Notes under the pieces: generated by a model
What the model was told of the DNA's origin: nothing
The model's database searches: none
Seen by the model: the letters and a program-made list of their open reading frames with translations, nothing else
Assembly: GCA_002784795.1 (NCBI GenBank)
Contig: PFLZ01000093.1
Coordinates: 1-8,547 of the forward strand
Source: Candidatus Magasanikbacteria bacterium CG_4_10_14_0_8_um_filter_42_12
GTDB taxonomy: Bacteria; Patescibacteriota; Patescibacteriia; Magasanikbacterales; UBA922
Direction: 5' to 3'
DNA: 8,547 nt
In this document: piece after piece, positions 1 through 5,390 of the stretch
Layout: every line of letters begins with the position of its first letter
Position numbering within the stretch: the first letter of the stretch is position 1
Program-made: the position numbers and the translations under genes

Positions 1-475
1 CACAAGCACCAGGCAAATTGCAGGATACTACGTCTGTACAACCACCTAACGGGTTCGGGTCAGTGACGGTCCCAATACCCGCAGCCTGATTGAGTCGTGT
101 AATGATAAATTGGACAATCGCAAACGAGAACAAAATAATAGTAAGCCCGATCACGCCATTTCGCAAAATCATTTTTGCTTGGGAGACTTTGTCTTCGTTG
201 CCACCTGCAGTCATATATACATAGCCACCGTACAAAACAATAATGACAGCAATGAGGCCGAGAAAACCAAGAATTGCACGGATGACCTTCACGACCGTGA
301 CTTGCAAGGGCTGACTACTCAGTCCGAGGCCTTGATCTTGTACATTTTGAACCCCAAAATCAGCAGCTTGTGCAAAGGCTACATGTGGGGCAAGAAAAAT
401 AAGGAGCGATACCAAGATGGTCCCTATAACTATTTTTTTGTAAATATTGTGATGTTGAAACATGGTATGACGCAT
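1..475 (-). CDS. Secreted two-TM pilin-like (VirB2/TrbC-type) protein, partial, paralog of the upstream gene
   Basis: The frame is open to the left edge, and about 158 residues are visible from the ATG at 473-475. A second in-frame ATG at 461-463 is an alternative start; neither has a Shine-Dalgarno sequence. The protein opens with a basic stretch and a hydrophobic signal segment ending in AHVAFA-like sequence (PHVAFAQAADFGV, residues 30-42), with probable cleavage after AFA. Two hydrophobic helices follow, around residues 59-87 (VIRAILGFLGLIAVIIVLYG) and 105-126 (VIGLTIILFSFAIVQFIIT). They are joined by a short charged turn containing GGNEDKV. This is the fold plan of VirB2/TrbC-like pilins. 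About half of the residues match the N-terminus of the 1036-residue protein encoded just upstream, so the two are paralogs. After the second helix a Cys-containing extracellular part begins (GGCTDVVSCNLPGAC). The upstream gene stops at 479-481, leaving 3 bases between them, so they are probably co-transcribed. By analogy a long Ig-like region may follow beyond the window. The exact function is unknown; a surface filament or adhesin role is inferred. Confidence 0.85.
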   Translation of the reverse strand, partial: MRHTMFQHHNIYKKIVIGTILVSLLIFLAPHVAFAQAADFGVQNVQDQGLGLSSQPLQVTVVKVIRAILGFLGLIAVIIVLYGGYVYMTAGGNEDKVSQAKMILRNGVIGLTIILFSFAIVQFIITRLNQAAGIGTVTDPNPLGGCTDVVSCNLPGAC

Positions 476-478
476 ATA

Positions 479-3400
479 TTATTGTTGTTGTGTACCAAAC
501 TGTGTTGGACTTACCGTATCCGTTTGCAACAATTCTAGACACGTTGCAGTATCTGGCTGTGCTTTGTTTATACCGGTACCAATACTCACACACCCGGTGT
601 CCGTACTACTCGTCACTTGAAAACTGGATGGCACACATGATGAAATGCTTTCTATACTTCCGTCATCATTGTATGAAACCTTACAAGCAGGACTACTCAT
701 ACCTGCCTGAGGAGCATTCGCAATAGGTCCACGTCCAGGATACATACAAAATTGATTCATTGCCTTTACTGATCCGGGAATAGTCGGGAAATACCAATGA
801 TCAATGCCAAACATCCCAAACGGTCTTGCAGGATGGAACAAACTCAATGTCGTTTTGGTAACACCGGCTACGTCATGATCAAATGATCGCTGATAATATC
901 CAAGCCCTACACCAGAATCTGGATATTCCACGAGTGACGCACCATTTGATGACATCATTTCTTTGCTAAAATGTATATCAACAGGGGTGAGTGGCGCAAC
1001 ACCAGGCTGATCAATACCCGGAGACACTTGTTCGATATATGGTGCTTCACTGTCAATTCTATTTTCCACGGTAAAAAACCACCAATAATTGTCTGAAGAC
1101 AATTCTCCAGGTTGGACAGTTTTTTCATCAAGCATCGGTGGCTTGTGTTTCCAATCAGTCCCTTCTGAAAGAATAAAATCATGTGCACCAGGTGAAAGAC
1201 TCCTGTCATCATCAGCATATTCTGGCGCACTATCCATAGCATTTGCAGCAAGATCCTCGACTCCATCAAACAGACCAGCAGAAACAAAACTGTCGCCATC
1301 TGGAGCGTCAAGAGATGCGGTCCGCGCGAGGACAGAGTATGTCACGGTACATGCCGTATCAGCAGGATCACACAGTGTCGGCAAACAATAAATTGTTTCT
1401 CCACAACTGTTGATACCACACGCTTCGTTTGAGACAAATTGAACCGTACGATATCCGTTAGTGATCGTCCAGGTACCATCGACTGATGTTCTGAGTCGAG
1501 GAGTTGGTGCAAGTGCTCCATTTCGCCCTGTCATATTGAGGGCAAATATATTTTGACTCGCATATTTTACAAATACAGTACCATTGCTGTAGGTAAAGGA
1601 TGGCTTATCTTGCGTGTTTGGCAATATAGACTCAGCACTCTCAGGGTACGAAAATTTGAATGTCGGATGCAAAGGATCCACCGCCACTGAAAAAACTTTT
1701 ACGGCACGTTTCAGACCGATAAAGAGTAAGCCATCATCGAAAAAAAGTGTCCCGATTCCTCCGGCAACAGGAGGATACAAAGAACTGTTGAAAGAAATAT
1801 TTTCCGGGACCAAATCAGATCCTGGTGACACATCAAAACTCTTCAATTGACCACCATTTGTTGCAACATACACGACATCGCCGTATGCAGCAAGTCCAAG
1901 AGGCGCCTGTCCTGTAGATACAGCCGTGATCATTATCGGTTGTGTGCGATCCGTGATATCGACAATACCAAGCACGCCTAACTGTGACACTTTTATATAA
2001 TACAACTTGTTCCCTTCAATGACCATGCGGAAAATAAAGTTTGTATTTGGATCAATTGGTGTTGCAAGTGTATGGAGGATATTTCCAAATGTCTGAGAGG
2101 CAGGTTCGATATCAATGACCAAAATATTCTGCTCAGAACTGAGATATGCATAGCTACCAGAAAAAGCAAGAGCAAAAGGAAAACGCGTCACCACATTTGT
2201 GATAACATCAATTTGCTCAGTAGTCTCTGGATCGAACACAACAATGTCGCGATCAACGACCAGATACAATTTTCCATTATGTAATTGCAGCGTATGCAAC
2301 GTTTTCTGTGTCGTGAAAAACGTCGATACATTTGTAGGATCATTCAAATCAATCTTTTTGGCACTGGTGGCGTCTGCTACATAGAGAAACCTGTCATCAG
2401 TTGCCATGGCGAGTGCAGTTCCTACATACGGCGAAATCTCACTCAATGTAAACGGAGGTAACGCTTCTTCCGTAGGAGCAACGACTTCTTCCGTAGGTCG
2501 CATATCCACAATAATATTGTGAAAACTTGACTCTGGACTCAATACCCCCTGCACCATCATAGGATCGACAGGCTCATTGAACGTGATTTTAAGTGCTCTA
2601 TTTTTTTCTACACTCTCTCCTGGATCTGGTGACACATCCACGACAAATGGTGGCGAAAGATCTACTTCGGTATTTGTTTCAAATTCCCAGATATAGCTAT
2701 CATCTCTTCTGTTTGCAAAAATACTGTCTCCAGATGTGTTCAACACATCATTTGTCACAATCACACGATGCCACTGGTCAGCTTCTTCATTTCCCAGGAG
2801 GGTCTCTGGTTTGAACACAAACGTATGCACGTCATCATTTGCTTCATACGATGCCTGCGCGGTAGCTGTAATAACGTCACCTTCCGCTGTATCATTTTTA
2901 CCATCCAACCGATTGATAGCAATAACATCTGTTTTCAATGTATCGCAGAGCCGTGTTGATCCACTATCGAGACAGTCACCAAAAATTCCATTATCATTGG
3001 CATCATCAATAAGACTCTTTGGATCAATGCTTTCTGTAAAGGTAATAACAATTTTGGTATTACGATAGACGTCTCCCTGATTTGGTTCTGGATAATGATC
3101 TTTGATCACGTCTCCCAAAGATCCCCCACCAACAAATACTTGTTGTCCAGGAATCGGTGGTTGTGCTTGTGGAATAGCGCCACTTGCCCCGCCGAGAATA
3201 TTGATAGCAAATTGTACGATGATAAATGAAAATAAAATGATGGCAGTCCCGATCACTGCATTTTTTATAATCGTTTTTCCACGCTCCACCTTTTCTTCAT
3301 TGCCGGCAGATGTCATGATCGTATATCCTGCATAGATGATCATGACGACGAGAATGAGACCCAGGAACCCAAGCAAGATACGAATAACGCGGAGCATGAT

Positions 3401-3589
3401 CACCACAATAGAATCACCCGAGAGTGCAATCTGTCCATCGACTTGTGCCACACCAAAATCACCTTGTGCGTGTACAAAAGATGGTGCAAAAGAGAACAAC
3501 ACAAGAGCAACAGAAAACACAAGAAGTGTTACCAAAAAAGGAACACTCTTCGCATATCTGCAACGCAATGATTTGAATATCTGTCTCAT
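479..3589 (-). CDS. Pilin-headed, multi-Ig surface protein with inserted beta-propeller (1036 aa)
   Basis: Complete gene, ATG at 3587-3589 to TAA. Residues 13-41 form a signal segment ending in SFVHA, with likely cleavage before QGDFGV. Two membrane helices follow (about 60-92 and 109-133) joined by SAGNEEKVERGK; this is a VirB2/TrbC-like hairpin nearly identical in plan to that of the next gene. A Pro/Gly linker (135-155) leads to an SbsA-like Ig domain (about 157-307), a second Ig domain that starts at 312 (PPFVVDVSPDPGESV), and a third at 848-935 (APYIEQVSPGID). The second Ig domain is split: its first strands end near 365 and it resumes near 700 (DGTWTITNGYRTVQF). Residues 368-690 between them form seven beta-propeller-like blades. 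The extracellular part has scattered cysteines (206, 215, 724, 729, 735, 740, 747) and a Cys-containing tail (948-1017). A promoter lies directly upstream and no Shine-Dalgarno is visible. The likely role is a membrane-anchored surface or appendage protein; ligand and partner are unknown. Confidence 0.92.
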   Translation of the reverse strand: MRQIFKSLRCRYAKSVPFLVTLLVFSVALVLFSFAPSFVHAQGDFGVAQVDGQIALSGDSIVVIMLRVIRILLGFLGLILVVMIIYAGYTIMTSAGNEEKVERGKTIIKNAVIGTAIILFSFIIVQFAINILGGASGAIPQAQPPIPGQQVFVGGGSLGDVIKDHYPEPNQGDVYRNTKIVITFTESIDPKSLIDDANDNGIFGDCLDSGSTRLCDTLKTDVIAINRLDGKNDTAEGDVITATAQASYEANDDVHTFVFKPETLLGNEEADQWHRVIVTNDVLNTSGDSIFANRRDDSYIWEFETNTEVDLSPPFVVDVSPDPGESVEKNRALKITFNEPVDPMMVQGVLSPESSFHNIIVDMRPTEEVVAPTEEALPPFTLSEISPYVGTALAMATDDRFLYVADATSAKKIDLNDPTNVSTFFTTQKTLHTLQLHNGKLYLVVDRDIVVFDPETTEQIDVITNVVTRFPFALAFSGSYAYLSSEQNILVIDIEPASQTFGNILHTLATPIDPNTNFIFRMVIEGNKLYYIKVSQLGVLGIVDITDRTQPIMITAVSTGQAPLGLAAYGDVVYVATNGGQLKSFDVSPGSDLVPENISFNSSLYPPVAGGIGTLFFDDGLLFIGLKRAVKVFSVAVDPLHPTFKFSYPESAESILPNTQDKPSFTYSNGTVFVKYASQNIFALNMTGRNGALAPTPRLRTSVDGTWTITNGYRTVQFVSNEACGINSCGETIYCLPTLCDPADTACTVTYSVLARTASLDAPDGDSFVSAGLFDGVEDLAANAMDSAPEYADDDRSLSPGAHDFILSEGTDWKHKPPMLDEKTVQPGELSSDNYWWFFTVENRIDSEAPYIEQVSPGIDQPGVAPLTPVDIHFSKEMMSSNGASLVEYPDSGVGLGYYQRSFDHDVAGVTKTTLSLFHPARPFGMFGIDHWYFPTIPGSVKAMNQFCMYPGRGPIANAPQAGMSSPACKVSYNDDGSIESISSCVPSSFQVTSSTDTGCVSIGTGINKAQPDTATCLELLQTDTVSPTQFGTQQQ
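1520..2488 (-). other. Seven-bladed beta-propeller-like insert within the 1036-aa protein
   Basis: Residues about 368-690 contain seven units. Each has a small-residue/Gly turn followed by a short [LVFA]-x-[YF]-[VIL] strand and then a strand ending in a hydrophobic-Asp pattern such as VFDP, VIDI, IVDI or SFDV. The core strands sit at residues 401-404, 441-444, 480-483, 529-532, 572-575, 621-624 and 671-674, spaced 39-50 residues apart. The pattern resembles LVIVD or YVTN-type propellers, which usually bind ligands or partner proteins on the cell surface. Seven blades is a normal closed propeller, so the insert is probably a complete, independently folding domain. The family assignment rests on pattern only. 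Confidence 0.75.
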
Positions 3590-3615
3590 GAGATGAGAGC
3601 AATAAGATTTCTTAC

Positions 3616-3644
3616 ATTATAGCAAAATTTTGTATGTATCACAA
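3616..3644 (-). promoter_or_regulatory. Extended -10 promoter for the pilin/Ig operon
   Basis: On the minus strand a perfect TATAAT (3616-3621) is preceded by TGC, giving the extended -10 form TGnTATAAT. A TTGTGA -35 box (3639-3644) lies exactly 17 bases upstream. Transcription would start near 3609, about 20 bases before the ATG at 3589. That short leader contains no Shine-Dalgarno sequence. Confidence 0.8.
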
Positions 3645-3670
3645 AGCGTGTATATGACATGTTGTGTGGA

Positions 3671-3715
3671 TATAAAAAAGATCCTTCGTTGTATGAAGGA
3701 TCTTTCTGTTTTTTT
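3671..3715 (-). terminator. Intrinsic terminator after the YqeY gene, probably bidirectional
   Basis: An 11-bp perfect stem (3677-3687 paired with 3695-3705, AAAGATCCTTC and its complement) has a 7-base loop. Read on the minus strand it is followed by TTTTTTATA (3671-3679), which terminates the YqeY transcript about 20 bases after its stop. On the plus strand it is followed by CTG and seven T (3709-3715), so it could also stop transcripts coming from the left. It separates YqeY from the promoter at 3616-3644. Confidence 0.88.
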
Positions 3716-3726
3716 ATCAAAATTTT

Positions 3727-4170
3727 TTACTGTAAGTGCTTCATCACGGCGTCTTTGACACGAGTACCATCGGCTTGTCCTTGCACTTTTTTCATAACGG
3801 CTCCCATTGCTTTTCCCATATCTTGTGGACTCGTTGCTCCGACTTCCGTGAGTGTCTCAGCAACAATCTTTTCCAGCACATCATCCGCAAGCTGTTCTGG
3901 AAGATATGCTTCGAGAATTGCAACATCTGCCATATTTTGCGCCACAAGATCATCTCTCCCGCCTGCCTGAAAATCAGTCATCGCATCTTTAAGTTGTTTT
4001 ACTTGGGAGGCAACACTCGCCAGTGCATCGTCATCTGTAAAGGCATCCCCTTTTTCGATCTGAACATTTTTGAGTGCCGACATAGCATTTCTGAGCACGC
4101 GGACACGTTCAGCATCCTTTGCTTTCATCGCTGTTATCATATCTGCTTGGAGTTGTTCTTGGAGAGTCAT
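3727..4170 (-). CDS. yqeY: GatB/YqeY domain-containing protein
   Basis: A 147-residue protein with the whole YqeY pattern: an N-terminal helix with LQADMITAMKAKDAERVRVL, then ALKN and a charged segment, the central QLKDAMTDFQAGGRDDLV with AILEAYLPEQL, and a C-terminal domain containing TSPQDMGKAMGAVMKKV and ADGTRVKDAV. The family is usually about 150 residues and matches the tail domain of GatB, the tRNA-binding subunit of the amidotransferase that makes Gln-tRNA(Gln) and Asn-tRNA(Asn). YqeY itself is a stand-alone protein whose role is not firmly known; it is presumed cytoplasmic and tRNA-related. I chose the ATG at 4168-4170, where the family similarity begins. An in-frame ATG at 4210-4212 would add 14 residues (MQKQRHTNNITPSP) that look non-family. 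No Shine-Dalgarno precedes either start. A hairpin terminator follows the TAA stop. Confidence 0.93.
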   Translation of the reverse strand: MTLQEQLQADMITAMKAKDAERVRVLRNAMSALKNVQIEKGDAFTDDDALASVASQVKQLKDAMTDFQAGGRDDLVAQNMADVAILEAYLPEQLADDVLEKIVAETLTEVGATSPQDMGKAMGAVMKKVQGQADGTRVKDAVMKHLQ

Positions 4171-4180
4171 AGGGCTAGGG

Positions 4181-4186
4181 GTTATA
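4181..4186 (-). promoter_or_regulatory. Possible -10 box for yqeY with a very short leader
   Basis: On the minus strand TATAAC lies about 10 bases before the ATG at 4170, in the context AATAATATAACCCC. If used, transcription would begin only a few bases before the start codon, giving a nearly leaderless message, in line with the missing Shine-Dalgarno. There is no convincing -35 box at 16-18 bases, so this is only a candidate. Confidence 0.3.
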
Positions 4187-4212
4187 TTATTTGTATGTCG
4201 TTGCTTCTGCAT

Positions 4213-4451
4213 GAGCAGATTACGCTGCGCTAAGATTATTTTTTACTTCGCAAAAAAAGATTGAAAGAGTATGCAACATACTCAGTGGGGTAGAACATGA
4301 ATAAATAGTAATCTTCATTCTTATGTTACCGAAGGTAACATATAATCTTAGTTGAACTTGTCTGTCGACAGACAGACAAAGTGAAATGCAATCTTTCATT
4401 GAAGTACCGAAAACGTATGCATACCCACACTCAGGATACCAAATCCAAAAC
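4213..4451. other. Intergenic gap with several inverted repeats, no gene seen
   Basis: About 240 bases between the rpsU terminator and yqeY hold no reading frame that resembles a protein. Three inverted repeats stand out. A 9-bp arm pair, TATGTTACC/GGTAACATA (4322-4330, 4334-4342), has a GAA loop. A second 9-bp pair, TTGTCTGTC/GACAGACAA (4358-4366, 4371-4379), can instead fold as the 14-bp palindrome GTCTGTCGACAGAC (4360-4373). A 5-bp hairpin TCTGC/GCAGA lies at 4206-4219. None has a downstream T-run. They could be operators, part of a small RNA, or leader structure for yqeY; the sequence does not decide. Confidence 0.5.
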
Positions 4452-4477
4452 AAAAAAGCCACAGATGTGGCCTTTTT
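4452..4477 (-). terminator. Intrinsic terminator after rpsU
   Basis: On the minus strand, 7 bases after the rpsU stop codon, a hairpin GCCAC-atct-GTGGC is extended by a G-U pair and A-T pairs (AAAAAG on the left arm, TTTTTT on the right). It ends in a TTTTTTG tract. This is a typical compact intrinsic terminator and ends the rpsU transcript before yqeY. Confidence 0.85.
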
Positions 4478-4484
4478 GCGGTTC

Positions 4485-4727
4485 TTATGCGACGCGAGAT
4501 ATATCTGCATCGATTGGAAGTTTTCCAGTTTTTTTCAGGTAGTTGAATTTTGATACTTTCTTTGCGATCTTCAACGTATGTTTCTTTTCGACATTTTTGC
4601 TCTTTGTAGGAATGAAAAATTGTACTTTTCGTGCCTGCAAAATGCTGCCGGAATTTCGCCAAGATTGCTTTGTGCGACGCATGAAAGCTTCAAAAGACTC
4701 TCCTTTTTTTCGTTTTACTTCGCTCAT
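4485..4727 (-). CDS. rpsU: Small ribosomal subunit protein bS21
   Basis: An 80-residue basic protein. The N-terminal half carries the bS21 signature: KRKKGESFEAFMRRTKQSW (residues 5-23) followed by SGSILQARKVQFF (26-38). This matches the conserved ESFE-hydrophobic-RR, SG-hydrophobic-ARK and aromatic positions of the family. The second half (about 40-80, rich in Lys) is longer than the C-terminus of textbook bS21 and contains NYLKKTGKLP, a tail style I associate with CPR members. bS21 sits on the small subunit platform next to the 3' end of 16S rRNA, near the anti-Shine-Dalgarno. The ATG at 4725-4727 is fixed by a strong Shine-Dalgarno at 4735-4743. A terminator lies directly after the TAA. 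The gene is flanked upstream by the stop of the giant surface gene, 73 bases away, with promoter-like sequence between, so it is probably transcribed on its own. Confidence 0.93.
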   Translation of the reverse strand: MSEVKRKKGESFEAFMRRTKQSWRNSGSILQARKVQFFIPTKSKNVEKKHTLKIAKKVSKFNYLKKTGKLPIDADISRVA

Positions 4728-4734
4728 GTGATAT

Positions 4735-4750
4735 TCACCTCCTCAGGTGA
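4735..4750 (-). promoter_or_regulatory. Strong rpsU Shine-Dalgarno inside a small hairpin
   Basis: The minus strand reads AGGAGGTGA (4735-4743), ending 7 bases before the rpsU ATG; this complements the 16S 3' end over nine bases. Its last six bases (AGGTGA, 4735-4740) pair perfectly with TCACCT (4745-4750) across the loop GAGG. The hairpin would therefore hide part of the Shine-Dalgarno. The 5' arm itself reads like the anti-Shine-Dalgarno (ATCACCT). No other start in the window has a comparable site. Confidence 0.7.
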
Positions 4751-4754
4751 TTAA

Positions 4755-4797
4755 AATATAACATGAGTACATTACATGATTTTGCAGGTTTTGTCAA
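4755..4797 (-). promoter_or_regulatory. Promoter region for rpsU, two possible -10 boxes
   Basis: On the minus strand a perfect TTGACA -35 box (4792-4797) begins 4 bases after the stop of the giant gene. Exactly 17 bases later is a weak TAATGT (4769-4774). Further downstream an extended -10, TGTTATATT (4755-4763), lies close to the Shine-Dalgarno but lacks a -35. With the TTGACA promoter, transcription would start near 4762 and include the whole Shine-Dalgarno hairpin. With the extended -10 it would start near 4748, inside the hairpin arm. Which is used cannot be told from sequence. Confidence 0.5.
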
Positions 4798-4800
4798 GTG

Positions 4801-5390
4801 CTACTCCACCGCATCAAGCACCTCCCCATCAGCATAGACTTCGGTGTCAGGGACTGTGACGATACGGTCCATGCGGAAGCCGAGGGATTTGAAGATGGCT
4901 TCGTTCAGAATATGGCGTTTGAGTGTAAGGGCATTATCTGTTGGGTTTGGTTCGAGGCGGTAGACTTTTGCGTTGTTGGTATATTTGATCAGAGTGTATT
5001 GGGGATGTGTTGTTTTATCTTGGATTTCTTCTGCGGTTGTATATTTGTCGAGGAGTCGTTGATCTATGTCTTCGATCCATGTCCAGTCATAGTTGAGGGT
5101 GGTGAAGACATCTTCATCGGTGATCCAATATTTCTTATCGTTGAGGAGAAGATAGACTTTTGGATCTGATGTTGTTTTGACCAGTGCACCGTATTGTGGA
5201 TCGTAGAGTGGTCCAGCTGGCATGAAATTCAGAGTGTCATTTGGTATGTTCGTAAGTTTTTCTTGAGTAGTTACAGTAACACTGTTCCAGGTTGGAAAGT
5301 AGGTAAAGTAGGTTCTACTACTCTTGAAGGGTCGTTTGGTACAGCTTTGGGTAATGTAGTACACTCCTGCGCTTCCTGGGGCTTTGTAGG
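4801..5390 (-). other. C-terminal three-module region (VY...aromatic repeat) of the giant protein
   Basis: Three units share the same order: a VY strand followed by hydrophobic residues, then K-[KR]-x-[WPH]-[IF], then an acidic or polar turn and a Phe in a short helix, ending in a hydrophobic stretch. Examples are AGVYYITQSCTKRPF with RTYF (VY at visible residues 1062-1063), PKVYLLLNDKKYWIT with DVF (1131-1132), and AKVYRLEP...LKRHIL with EAIF (1195-1196). Between them lie linkers such as YGALVKTTSDP and YTLIKYTNN. I recall similar modules at the ends of Patescibacteria surface proteins, from memory only. Its terminal position suggests attachment to the cell surface or to another envelope component. 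Confidence 0.6.

Noticed and set aside
4171..4212. Longer YqeY starting at the ATG at 4210-4212
   Set aside because: The extra 14 residues do not look like the family, while the ATG at 4168-4170 matches the usual N-terminus.
4213..4451. tRNA or other standard RNA gene in the gap
   Set aside because: No cloverleaf, T-loop motif or other familiar RNA signature was seen.
4220..4662. Two minus-strand frames of 88-96 codons overlapping rpsU and its terminator
   Set aside because: They run through the rpsU terminator or are out-of-frame shadows of rpsU, with no recognisable protein features.
4735..4750. The TCACCT/AGGTGA hairpin as a terminator for the giant gene
   Set aside because: The stem is only 6 bp and is followed by ATATCACATG, not a T-run; it is better read as Shine-Dalgarno masking.
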